A DNA stretch of 64,000 bases from Streptomyces roseoverticillatus. GTDB lineage: Bacteria > Actinomycetota > Actinomycetes > Streptomycetales > Streptomycetaceae. Below, piece after piece: positions 28,086 to 36,047 of the stretch. Positions within the stretch are counted from its first letter, which is position 1; each line of letters starts with the position of its first letter. Location of the stretch: positions 62,001 to 126,000 of the forward strand of contig NZ_JOFL01000013.1 of the NCBI RefSeq assembly GCF_000719265.1, given 5' to 3'. A program made the translations under genes and the position numbers. The notes beneath the pieces were generated by a model. The model saw nothing but the letters and a program-made list of their open reading frames with translations. It ran no database searches and was not told where the DNA came from.

Positions 28086-29027
28086 ATGCGGGTGTTCCTG
28101 CGCAGGACGGCGTCGCTGCTGGTCAGCGCCGTGATCGCCAGCTTCGTCGTGTTCGCCTTCCTGTCCGTCCTGCCCGGCGACCCGGCCGAGGTCGTCCTCG
28201 GGACCAACGCCGGCACGCAGGAACTGGCCGCGCTGCGCCACTCCTTCGGCACCGACCGGCCGCTCGTCGTGCAGTACGCCGACTGGGCGCAGGGCCTGCT
28301 GCACGGCGACTTCGGCGTCTCGTACATCAGCCACGACCCCATCGGCCCGCGGATCAGTGACCGGCTCGGCGTCACCTGCTGGCTGGCGCTCGGCGGCATG
28401 GCTGTCGCCGTCCTCTTCGCGCTGCCCGCCGGCGTGCTCGCGGCCGCCGGGCACCGCAGGCCCGCGGGCGCCCTGCTGTCGGCCGTCAGCCAGGCGGGGA
28501 TCGCGATCCCGGCCTTCCTCGCCGGCATCCTGCTCGTCTACGTCTTCGCGGTCCGGGCGGGCGCCCTGCCCGCGGGCGGCTACACCCCGCTCGCCGAGGA
28601 CCCCGCCGCCTGGGCGCGGCACCTCGTGCTGCCGTGCCTGTCCCTCGGCCTCGTCCAAGGGGCGGTCCTCACGCGCTACGTGCGCTCCGCCGTCCTCACC
28701 GTCCTCCACCAGGACTTCCTGCGCACGGCCCGCGCCAAGGGCCGCCGGCAGTGGCCGGCCCTGTGGCGGCACGGGCTGCCCAACGCCGCGGTGCCCGTGC
28801 TGACCGTCCTGGGGCTGCAGCTGTCCGCCGTGCTCGTCGGCGCGGTCGTCGTCGAGCGGGTCTTCGTCGTCCCCGGCCTCGGCGACCTGCTGCTGCAGTC
28901 CGTGGCCGACCGCGACCTGCTGGTCGTCCAGGGCGTGGTGATCGTCCTGGTGGTGGCCGTCCTCGTCGTCAACGTGGTCACCGACCTGCTCTACCACCTG
29001 CTCGACCCGCGCCTGCGGAGCCGTTGA
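28086..29027 (+). CDS. ABC transporter permease, DppB-like
   Basis: 313 aa from ATG 28086, 13 bases after the binding protein. It opens with the typical MRVFLRRTASLLVSAVIASFVVF helix; the LPGDPAEVVLG motif follows, and the inner-membrane EAA loop region (LRTARAKGRRQWPALWRHGLPNA) is present. Six membrane helices are expected. The stop TGA overlaps the ATG of the next permease. Confidence 0.94.
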   Translation: MRVFLRRTASLLVSAVIASFVVFAFLSVLPGDPAEVVLGTNAGTQELAALRHSFGTDRPLVVQYADWAQGLLHGDFGVSYISHDPIGPRISDRLGVTCWLALGGMAVAVLFALPAGVLAAAGHRRPAGALLSAVSQAGIAIPAFLAGILLVYVFAVRAGALPAGGYTPLAEDPAAWARHLVLPCLSLGLVQGAVLTRYVRSAVLTVLHQDFLRTARAKGRRQWPALWRHGLPNAAVPVLTVLGLQLSAVLVGAVVVERVFVVPGLGDLLLQSVADRDLLVVQGVVIVLVVAVLVVNVVTDLLYHLLDPRLRSR

Positions 29028-29860
29028 TGCCCTCAGCCCATGCGCTCGCCCGCCGCCCCGCCCTCACCGCGGGCGGAATCCTCGTCACTCTCGTCCTTGC
29101 GCTCGCCCTGCTGTCCCTCCTGTGGACGCCCTACGACCCCACGCACGTGGACGCGGCACAGCGCCTGCTCCCGCCCGGCGGCGGACACGTGCTGGGCACC
29201 GACCAGTTCGGCCGGGACGTCGCCAGCCGGCTGATGACCGGCGCGCGGACGACCGTCTTCGTCGGCGTCGTGGCCGTCGGCTTCGCCGCCGTCATCGGCG
29301 TGCCCATGGGGCTCGCCGCGGGCATGTCCGGCGGGCCGCTCAGCGCGCTGCTGATGAGAGTGAGCGATTTCCTGCTGGCCTTCCCGGCCCTGCTGCTCGC
29401 CATCATGCTGGCGGCGGTCTACGGCACGAGCACGCTCACCGCCATGGTGGCCATCGGCATCGCCTCCGCCCCCGGCTTCGCGCGCGTGGCCCGCGCCGCG
29501 ACGCTGCGCGTCATGGCCGCCGAATACGTCGACGCCGCGCGGCTCGCCCGGCGCACCCGCGCGGCCATCGCCCTGCGGCACGTCCTGCCGAACATCCGCG
29601 ACGTCGTCATCGTGCAGGCGTCGGTGGCCTTCGCGACCGCCGTGCTCGCCGAGGCCGCCCTGTCGTACCTGGGCCTCGGCACGCCACCGCCCACTCCGTC
29701 CTGGGGCCGCATGCTGCTCGATTCCCAGGAGCTGCTGTTCTCGCAGCCCGAGCTGTGCCTGTGGCCGGGCCTCGCCGTCGCCGCCGCCGTCCTCGGCCTC
29801 AACCTGCTCGGCGACGGCCTGCGGGACCGCTTCGACCCCACGCTGGAAGGTGTCCGGTGA
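29027..29860 (+). CDS. ABC transporter permease, DppC-like
   Basis: 277 aa from ATG 29027 (TGATG overlap with the previous gene). It carries the second-subunit hallmarks GTDQFGRDVASRLMTGARTT near the N-terminus, the EAA loop (EYVDAARLARRTRAAIALRHVLPN) and LSYLGLGTPPPTPSWGRML. The longer frame upstream is antisense-like extension within dppB and not used. The stop overlaps the GTG of the ATPase gene. Confidence 0.94.
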   Translation: MPSAHALARRPALTAGGILVTLVLALALLSLLWTPYDPTHVDAAQRLLPPGGGHVLGTDQFGRDVASRLMTGARTTVFVGVVAVGFAAVIGVPMGLAAGMSGGPLSALLMRVSDFLLAFPALLLAIMLAAVYGTSTLTAMVAIGIASAPGFARVARAATLRVMAAEYVDAARLARRTRAAIALRHVLPNIRDVVIVQASVAFATAVLAEAALSYLGLGTPPPTPSWGRMLLDSQELLFSQPELCLWPGLAVAAAVLGLNLLGDGLRDRFDPTLEGVR

Positions 29861-31452
29861 GCCCTGGGAGCAGTGCGCTGCTGGAGGTCGAGGGCCTCAC
29901 CGTCGACGTGGGCGGCACGCCGCTCGTGCGGGACGTCGGCTTCACCGTCGGCCGGGGCGAGCGCGTCGGCATCATCGGCGAGTCCGGGTCCGGCAAGACC
30001 CTCACCGCGCTCGCCCTGCTGGGCCTCCTCGGCGAGGGCCTGCGGGCCGGCGGCAGCGCCCGTCTCGCCGGGGTGCCGTTCGACCTGCTGGGTGCCACGG
30101 ACCGCGAGCTGTCGACCGTACGGGGGCGGCTCGCGGGCATGGTCTTCCAGGAGCCGATGACGGCCCTCAACCCTGTGATGAGGACCGGCGCCCAGGTCGC
30201 CGAGGCGCTGCGGCTGCACGGGCCCCGGAGCGAGCGTCCGGCCCGGGACGCCGCCCGCGCCACCGCCGTCGAGCTCCTCGGCCGGCTGCGGCTGCCCGAC
30301 CCGGCCCGCGCCGCCCGCGCCTACCCCCACCAGCTCTCCGGCGGCCAGCGCCAGCGCGCCGTCCTCGCCGGGGCCCTCGCCAACGACCCCGCCCTGCTGA
30401 TCTGCGACGAGCCGACCACCGCCCTGGACGTCACCGTCCAGAAGGAGATCGTCGACCTGATCAGGGGCGTCTCCGACGAGCGCGGCACCGCGGTCCTCTA
30501 CATCAGCCACGACCTCGCGCTCGTCGCCTCCGTCTGCCACCGCGTCCTCGTCATGCACGACGGGCGGATCGTCGAGAGCGGGCCGGTGGAGCAGGTGCTG
30601 CGGCAGCCCGAGCACCCGTACACGCAGGCCCTCCTGAGCGCCTCCGACCTGTCGGTCCCGGCCCCGCGGCCCCCGGCCCCCGCCGAGCCGAGGACGCTGC
30701 TCCGGGCCCGCGGCCTCACCCGCCGCTACGCCCGCCCCCGCCGCGGCCTCCTCGGCCCGCGGACGCACTTCACGGCGCTGGAGGGCCTGGACCTGGAGCT
30801 GCGCGCGGGCGCCCGGGTCGGGGTGGTCGGCGAGTCGGGATCGGGGAAGACCACGCTCCTGCGGCTGCTGTCCGGGCTGGACCGGCCCACGTCCGGGACG
30901 GTCGAGAACGCGGCCGGTGACGGCCTGCGCGACAGCGCGCCGGGCAGCGGCCTCCAGGTGGTCTTCCAGGACCCCATGGGCTCCCTCGACCCCCGGATGC
31001 GCGTACGGGACATCGTCGCCGAGCCGCTGCCGGACCGCCGCTCGCCCGCGGCAGCGGCCCGCGTGGCCGAGCTCCTCGCCGACGTGGGCCTGCCGGCGGA
31101 GGCGGCCGGACGCTACCCGCACCAGTTCTCCGGCGGGCAGCGGCAGCGCATCGCCATCGCGCGGGCCCTGGCCCCCCGCCCGTCCGTCCTCCTCGCCGAC
31201 GAGCCGGTCAGCGCCCTGGACATGTCCGTACGGGCCCAGGTCCTGGACGTCCTGAGCAGGGTCACCGCCGAGCGGGACATGGCGCTGTGCATCGTCACCC
31301 ACGACCTGGGTGTCGTGCGCTACCTGTGCGACGAGGTGGTGGTGATGCGCGAGGGAAGAGTGGTGGAGCGGGGGCCGGTCGAGCGGGTGTGGGTGGCGCC
31401 CGAGCACCCCTACACGCGGCAGCTGCTGGACGCCGTACCGGTCCTGCGGTGA
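29857..31452 (+). CDS. ABC transporter ATP-binding protein, DppD-DppF fusion
   Basis: 531 aa from GTG 29857 (GTGA overlap). Two complete ABC ATPases lie in one chain. The first has Walker A GESGSGKT (about residue 45), signature LSGGQRQR and Walker [13 protein letters not shown]. The second has GESGSGKT near 327, signature FSGGQRQR and [12 protein letters not shown]. Each is followed by the oligopeptide-type EHPYTQ/EHPYTR region. Separate DppD and DppF are about 330 aa each; here the first C-terminal zinc-Cys region is lost by the fusion. It powers the importer. Confidence 0.94.
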   Translation: MSPGSSALLEVEGLTVDVGGTPLVRDVGFTVGRGERVGIIGESGSGKTLTALALLGLLGEGLRAGGSARLAGVPFDLLGATDRELSTVRGRLAGMVFQEPMTALNPVMRTGAQVAEALRLHGPRSERPARDAARATAVELLGRLRLPDPARAARAYPHQLSGGQRQRAVLAGALANDPALLICDEPTTALDVTVQKEIVDLIRGVSDERGTAVLYISHDLALVASVCHRVLVMHDGRIVESGPVEQVLRQPEHPYTQALLSASDLSVPAPRPPAPAEPRTLLRARGLTRRYARPRRGLLGPRTHFTALEGLDLELRAGARVGVVGESGSGKTTLLRLLSGLDRPTSGTVENAAGDGLRDSAPGSGLQVVFQDPMGSLDPRMRVRDIVAEPLPDRRSPAAAARVAELLADVGLPAEAAGRYPHQFSGGQRQRIAIARALAPRPSVLLADEPVSALDMSVRAQVLDVLSRVTAERDMALCIVTHDLGVVRYLCDEVVVMREGRVVERGPVERVWVAPEHPYTRQLLDAVPVLR

Positions 31453-31595
31453 GCACCGGAACCGCCCCCGCGGGGCCCTGGTCGACACCTGTCCGCAGCG
31501 ACGCCTCGGCCCGCTGCTGTGCATGCGCAACAGCGGAACGTTTTGTGCTGCTGTGTGAAGCCACGGACAGGTTGCCGCCGCTTTTCACGTAGATC

Positions 31596-31660
31596 ATGGC
31601 GGCTGGCCATCTGCCAAGTCAATCCTATGACTTGAGACGATCCATCCAAGCTAAAGCTTG
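31596..31660. promoter_or_regulatory. three dyads upstream of LysR gene, candidate operator region
   Basis: ATGGC(5)GCCAT at 31596-31610, AAGTCA(6)TGACTT at 31616-31633 and CAAGCT(2)AGCTTG at 31647-31660. All lie within 80 bases of the LysR start and after the importer operon. LysR proteins usually autoregulate at dyads of this kind. The region is visibly AT-richer than its surroundings. Confidence 0.6.
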
Positions 31661-31672
31661 TATCGTGGGCGT

Positions 31673-32593
31673 GTGACGCTAGATGACCTGAAGGTGTTCG
31701 TCATGGTGTGCGAGGCCCGCAACCTCAGTGCCGTGGCCCGCGAGATGAACTGCAGTCAGTCCGCCGTCAGCCAGCATGTCCGGCGCCTGGAGAAGGAGGT
31801 CGGACTGTCGCTGATGGAGCGTCAGCCGCGGGGGGTGGTCCCCACGGAGGCGGGGCGGATCCTCCAGCGGGCCGCGTCCGACGGGCTCACCGCCCTCGGC
31901 GAGGGCCTGCGCACGCTGGAGGAGCTGCGCACCGGCCGGGGCGGCGGCGTCGTCATCGCTACCGGCGCCACCACCATCCGGCACCTGATGGGCGCGGCCA
32001 TCGAGGAGTACAGCAGGCAGTACCCGGACGTCGGCCTGGAGTTCCACACCGAGCGGTCCAGCCACCGCTGCATCGACGCCCTGCGCTCGGGGGCCGTCGA
32101 CCTCGCCTGGGTGTCCGTCGACCCCGGCGCGCACGGCGCGCACAGCGCCTCCGGCGCGCAGGGCGTCGAGCTGCGGCCGGTCATCAGCCTGGAGTGGGTG
32201 CTGGCCGTCCACCCCGGCGACCCCCTCGCCGCCGAGAGTGCGCTCGGCGCGGCCGACCTCGCCCGTACGCGCCTCATCCGCCCGCCCGCCGGGACGAGCT
32301 CCGGCCGGCAGGTCGAGGACGTGCTCGGCGCGGTCGCCCTCTCCTCGCGCGCGACCACCCGGGCCACGGACTGGGACACGGCCCTGCTCCTGGCCGAACT
32401 GGGCCTCGGGCACGCCCTGATACCCGCCATGCCGGGCCTCGTGGGCCCGTCGGGCGCGGTCCGCCTGATACCGGTCACGGGCATCCCGCCCCTGGAGGTG
32501 GGCTGGGCCGCCCGCCAGTGGTCGGCCCTGTCCCCCGCGGCACGGGAGTTCGCGGCGGCGGTCACGCGGAGAGTGTCCGGCGGGGCCGGCTGA
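31673..32593 (+). CDS. LysR-family transcriptional regulator
   Basis: 306 aa from GTG 31673; TTG 31658 is an in-frame alternative. The winged helix-turn-helix is clear in residues 1-60 (LDDLKVFVMVCEARNLSAVA, CSQSAVSQHVRRLEKEVG, PTEAGRILQ). A LysR substrate-binding domain follows, with GAVDLAWVS, LEWVLAVHPGDPLA and ELGLGHALIPAMP. It could control the upstream importer operon on the same strand, the dioxygenase, or itself. Confidence 0.92.
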   Translation: MTLDDLKVFVMVCEARNLSAVAREMNCSQSAVSQHVRRLEKEVGLSLMERQPRGVVPTEAGRILQRAASDGLTALGEGLRTLEELRTGRGGGVVIATGATTIRHLMGAAIEEYSRQYPDVGLEFHTERSSHRCIDALRSGAVDLAWVSVDPGAHGAHSASGAQGVELRPVISLEWVLAVHPGDPLAAESALGAADLARTRLIRPPAGTSSGRQVEDVLGAVALSSRATTRATDWDTALLLAELGLGHALIPAMPGLVGPSGAVRLIPVTGIPPLEVGWAARQWSALSPAAREFAAAVTRRVSGGAG

Positions 32594-32646
32594 CGCCCCG
32601 CGGTGAGGGTCCGGCGGAATCGGTACGGTCCGCAGCCGTGCGTTCC

Positions 32647-33738
32647 CTACCTGCCCTCCAGCCCGCGCAGCGTCTCGTACGCCGTCTGGATGAACGTTCC
32701 CGTCGGTGCCGGGGCCGTGTCGGCCAGGGCCACCAGGCCGGTGCGTGAGCCGGGCAGGAAGCCGGCGAAGGCCGTGCAGCCCCGGGTGCCCCCGGAGTGG
32801 TGCAGCAGCGGCCCGCCGGGCCGCACGCGGAGGTTCCAGACGAGGCACAGGCGGCGCCCCGAGCGCCGCAGTGCCAGCCGGGGCCGCTGCACCTCTGTGA
32901 GCGCGACGCGCAGGCTCGGCGGGGCGGCCGCCTCGGGCGCGAGCAGCGCCGTCAGAAGGCGAAGCAGGTCCCTTGCGCTGGAGCGCAGCGCGCCCGCGCC
33001 GGGCAGCCCGGGGACGAGCCAGGGCGGCCGGGGCCGGCCGTGCCAGTGGCCCACGACCTGCGGGCGGGTGGGGTCGCAGTCGGTGTCGGCCAGGCCGAGC
33101 GGGTCCAGGACGCGCTCGCCGAGCAGCGCCGGGTAGTCGCCGGGCCCGCCGCCGGCCGCGCGGGCCAGGGCGAGGCCGAGCAGGCCCACGCCGTAGTTGG
33201 AGTAGCGCACGTGGGTGCCGGGGCGGTGGTGCAGCCGCGTCCGGGGCAGAGCCGCCAGCACGTCGTCCGTGGTGAAGGCGGCGTACGGGTTGCGGAACCA
33301 TCCCGTGCGGGCGGCGCGGGCGAGCAGCCCAGGGGGCAGCCGCGGCAGGCCCGCGGTGTGCGTGGCGAGGTGGAGGAGGGTGACGGGCGGGCCGGGGATG
33401 CGCCGGGCGCCGGCCGGCAGGTAGCGGTCGAGGGGGTCGTCGTAGCGGACCTCGCCGCGGGCGGCCAGCTCGGCGAGGAGCAGCGCGGTGAACGTTTTGG
33501 TCAGCGAGCCGATTTCGAAGCGGGTGTCCTCCTCGGCGGCCCCGCGGCAGACGGCGATGTGCTCGTCGCCGCGCACGGCGGCGACCGCGACGGCGCTCGC
33601 GCCCCGGGCCGCGTCGGGCAGGGGCAGCAGCAGGGCGTTCAGCGGCGGCGCGGTGAGGCCTTCGGCCGCGGCTTCCGCCGCCGCCGTCGCTTCCGCCGCC
33701 GCTGCGGTCAGCGCGGGCGTCTCCAGGGGATTCGTCAC
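32647..33738 (-). CDS. serine hydrolase (beta-lactamase/penicillin-binding-like)
   Basis: 363 aa from GTG 33738 (GTGA overlap with the upstream gene's stop). Class C-like motifs: FEIGSLTKTFTA (SxxK), VRYSNYGVGL (YxN) and LHHSGGTRG (HxG). The first 30 residues are Ala/Thr-rich and not a normal signal peptide, so the protein is probably cytoplasmic. Such hydrolases include peptidases and esterases, and some tailor or cleave natural products. As the last gene of a four-gene coupled operon beginning with a small peptide, it may act on that peptide; this is inference. Confidence 0.85.
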   Translation of the reverse strand: MTNPLETPALTAAAAEATAAAEAAAEGLTAPPLNALLLPLPDAARGASAVAVAAVRGDEHIAVCRGAAEEDTRFEIGSLTKTFTALLLAELAARGEVRYDDPLDRYLPAGARRIPGPPVTLLHLATHTAGLPRLPPGLLARAARTGWFRNPYAAFTTDDVLAALPRTRLHHRPGTHVRYSNYGVGLLGLALARAAGGGPGDYPALLGERVLDPLGLADTDCDPTRPQVVGHWHGRPRPPWLVPGLPGAGALRSSARDLLRLLTALLAPEAAAPPSLRVALTEVQRPRLALRRSGRRLCLVWNLRVRPGGPLLHHSGGTRGCTAFAGFLPGSRTGLVALADTAPAPTGTFIQTAYETLRGLEGR

Positions 33739-34682
33739 TGCGCTCGTGCCGCCCGGGCCAGGGCGATGGAGCCCGCCACGGCGGTCACGACGGTGGTGTG
33801 CTGGTGTTCCTTGAACCTGCGGACGGGGTCGTCGTCGACGGGATCGCCGTCGGCGGGCATCAGGCCGTCCTCGTGCTGCAGGGCGGCCATGGCTTCCCAG
33901 TCGTCCGGCCTGCAGTAGGGCTCGGACAAGGAGGCGCCCACGATGAGGAGTTCCGCCACGAGGTCCCACTGCCGGACCTCGCGCCAGATGTCGATCCACA
34001 CGGGCAGCCAGGTGCGGACGTACGCGGTGAGGTCGGCGGGGAGGCCCTCGGGGCGGCCGCCCCAGTCGGTCAGGTGGAAGACGGTGTGGGTCATCGCGTA
34101 GGCGGTGATCCAGTTGATCGCCCAGGGCTCGGGGGTGGCGCCCAGCCACGTGGCGCGGGCGAGGGCCTCGAAGTCGTCGCCGTGGTCGAGGCCGGCGATG
34201 CGGGCGGCGTTGGCCACGGCGAGGCGGCGGTTGGGCAGCAGCTCGACGCTGTGCACCGAGCGAAGGCGGACGCGGTGGGCCAGCAGCCGGTCCATGTTCG
34301 CGTGCCGGTAGCCGCAGCGCACGAAGTGCGCGTACATCTCCAGCGGGTCCGTCATCAGGGTGTGGCGCAGCTGGCGCTCGTAGAGCATGTCGCCCTTGCG
34401 CAGCTGCAGCCAGGTGAAGTCCATCAGGTTCTGCGCGGCGGCCAGTTGGCCGGGTCCGGCCGTGCCGTCGCGCAGGATGACGGATGCGGCGAGCGTGGTC
34501 TCCCCGAGGGGCTTGTAGACGCCGTCGGGGTCGGTGAGTTCTTCGGTGGTGCCGGGCGGGAGCGCGCCGAGCGCGCGGTGGGCGTGCAGCCAGGACAGCG
34601 CGCGGTCGGCCATGGAGCGCGCGGCCGCGGTCACGGGCGCGGGGATCGCGGCGGGGGCGGAGGCGGGAGCGGAAGGGGTCAT
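33735..34682 (-). CDS. probable DUF6895 family protein of unknown function
   Basis: 315 aa from ATG 34682 (ATGA overlap with the preceding gene). It is mostly helical and cytoplasmic, with many Trp and His residues: DRALSWLHAHRALG, ETTLAASVILRDG, RHTLMTDPLEMYAHFVRCGYRH, WLGATPEPWAINWITAYAMTHTVFHLTDWG and HEDGLMP. The DUF6895 label is from memory of this pattern. Several paired His residues could bind metal or substrate. No catalytic mechanism is known to me. Coupling by 4-base overlaps on both sides argues for a stoichiometric role in one complex or pathway. Confidence 0.65.
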   Translation of the reverse strand: MTPSAPASAPAAIPAPVTAAARSMADRALSWLHAHRALGALPPGTTEELTDPDGVYKPLGETTLAASVILRDGTAGPGQLAAAQNLMDFTWLQLRKGDMLYERQLRHTLMTDPLEMYAHFVRCGYRHANMDRLLAHRVRLRSVHSVELLPNRRLAVANAARIAGLDHGDDFEALARATWLGATPEPWAINWITAYAMTHTVFHLTDWGGRPEGLPADLTAYVRTWLPVWIDIWREVRQWDLVAELLIVGASLSEPYCRPDDWEAMAALQHEDGLMPADGDPVDDDPVRRFKEHQHTTVVTAVAGSIALARAARAQ

Positions 34683-35485
34683 GCCGGCGCCTCCGTGGGC
34701 TGGGTGCGTGCGTCTTCGGTCCGGCCCGTCAGCAGGTGGGCGGCGACCGCCAGGTCGAGCGCGGTCCGCGGGCCCGCGCCGCCGAGCAGCCGGATGTGGT
34801 CGAGGACGGGTTCGGGCTCCAGGGGCAGGGCGACGCCGTCGTGGCGGAGCAGGGCGAGCCAGCGCAGCAGGCGCACGGCCGTGGGGAAGTCGCGGCGCAG
34901 CACGGAGCGGGTCAGCCCGCGGCTCAGGGGGAGGGCGGCGTCGCGGGCGGCGTCCCGTACGGGGCCTTCGAGGACGGGTGTGGCGAGCGGCGCAAGCTGT
35001 GCCATGCGGACGGACCAACGCTGCCAGTCGGTGGTGTCCGTGAGGTCGTCGCGCGTTTCGGGCAGCGTGGCGGGCACCGGGTTGCCCGCGTAGCCGCGCG
35101 TACGGGCCAGGAGCTGGGCGGTCGCCCAGTCGCGCCAGGCCGCGGTGCGCTCGTCGGGGGGAGCGGAGGGGCTGTGACCGGGCACGGGGAACGCCTCGAA
35201 GGCGCGCGCCACGGCGGCCGCGTCGGAGGCGTGGAAGGGGGCGCCGGTGAGGACGTGCGGGGTGAAGGTGTCGGCGCCGATCACCCGCACGGCGGCCAGG
35301 GCCGCGAGGGAGCCGGGGGAGTCGAGGGAGTCGGGGAAGTCCGGGGCGCCGGAGGCGCCGGGGGCGCTGTCGAGGTGCGGGGCCACGAGGGCCGTGTCCC
35401 CCGCGTCCTCCGTGCCCCGGAGGGCGCGGAGGACGCGGGAGGCCAGCTCGTCGGCCGCCGCGGCGTAGGCCGCACGGGAACTCAC
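34679..35485 (-). CDS. unknown protein coupled to DUF6895 and small peptide
   Basis: 268 aa from ATG 35485, which overlaps the stop of the 61-aa peptide gene (ATGA). Rich in Ala, Arg and Asp; two parts, with a variable linker around residues 35-60 (PDFPDSLDSPGSL). Recognisable stretches are VIGADTFTPHVLTGAPF and TDWQRWSVRMAQLAPL. No membrane segment or known motif. It forms a conserved-looking set with the DUF6895 gene. It may be a peptide-binding or maturation partner; this is context-based speculation. Confidence 0.6.
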   Translation of the reverse strand: MSSRAAYAAAADELASRVLRALRGTEDAGDTALVAPHLDSAPGASGAPDFPDSLDSPGSLAALAAVRVIGADTFTPHVLTGAPFHASDAAAVARAFEAFPVPGHSPSAPPDERTAAWRDWATAQLLARTRGYAGNPVPATLPETRDDLTDTTDWQRWSVRMAQLAPLATPVLEGPVRDAARDAALPLSRGLTRSVLRRDFPTAVRLLRWLALLRHDGVALPLEPEPVLDHIRLLGGAGPRTALDLAVAAHLLTGRTEDARTQPTEAPA

Positions 35486-35667
35486 TTGCCCTTCGGCTCC
35501 TTCGGCTCCTTGGGCGACAGCAGGAGGAGTGCGAGCAGGAAGCCCGCGGCCTCCGGCGCGGGCAGCGGAGCCCCGCTGACGGCTGCTTCCGGCTCCACCA
35601 TCAGGGAACCGATCGCATCCGGCCCGGCCGGTGAGGCGAGGGGTCGGAGGGTTTCTTGGGTGAGCAT
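35482..35667 (-). CDS. 61-aa peptide heading a coupled operon (putative precursor or small membrane peptide)
   Basis: Starts at ATG 35667 behind a strong GAGGAGG eight bases upstream. Residues 1-40 are acidic and Pro/Ala-rich (PAGPDAIGSLMVEPEAAV). A hydrophobic block AAGFLLALLLLS (about 41-52) follows, then the basic end PKEPKEPKGK. It has no Cys and little Ser/Thr, so lanthionine-type modification is unlikely. It could be a RiPP-like precursor, a small membrane peptide or a signal. Its position as first gene, strong ribosome site and 4-base overlap with the next gene support it being translated. Confidence 0.6.
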   Translation of the reverse strand: MLTQETLRPLASPAGPDAIGSLMVEPEAAVSGAPLPAPEAAGFLLALLLLSPKEPKEPKGK

Positions 35668-36047
35668 GTGCGGCGCCTCCTCAAGGCGATGCAGGTTGAA
35701 TTCTCATCACTTAATCAGTGATGTCGGATAAATGAGGCTAAGCATGCTCTCCGTGAAGTCCGGCCCAGGACACGCCGGTCAGTCGGGGGACGGGATTCCA
35801 TCCGGTGCGAAGGAGGGGCCGGGGGCTCCCAGGGGGAATTCAGGGGCGCGTGGAAGGGAGTCGGAGTGGAGCCTGGGGGAGTGGTGAGAAAGAAGGGAAA
35901 AGTGGGGGATGCGACGGGTGATTCTCTGAAATTTCCACCATTCGGGTGAACTGCGAAGGCTGGGGTGTGGCGGGGTGACTGGTGCGGCATGGTCTGAAAA
36001 TAAGCTGGCACGCCACCGGGGCGGGGCCCTTGGGATGGGAGTCTTCG
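35668..36047. promoter_or_regulatory. 380-base divergent regulatory region between peptide operon and P450-rppA
   Basis: It holds a clear dyad CATCACT(TAATC)AGTGATG at 35705-35723, 38 bases before the peptide start, in a locally AT-rich stretch (35690-35750). The size and symmetry suit a TetR- or MarR-type operator. The remainder (35750-36047) has purine-rich runs and no gene. Both flanking operons may be controlled from here. Confidence 0.6.
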
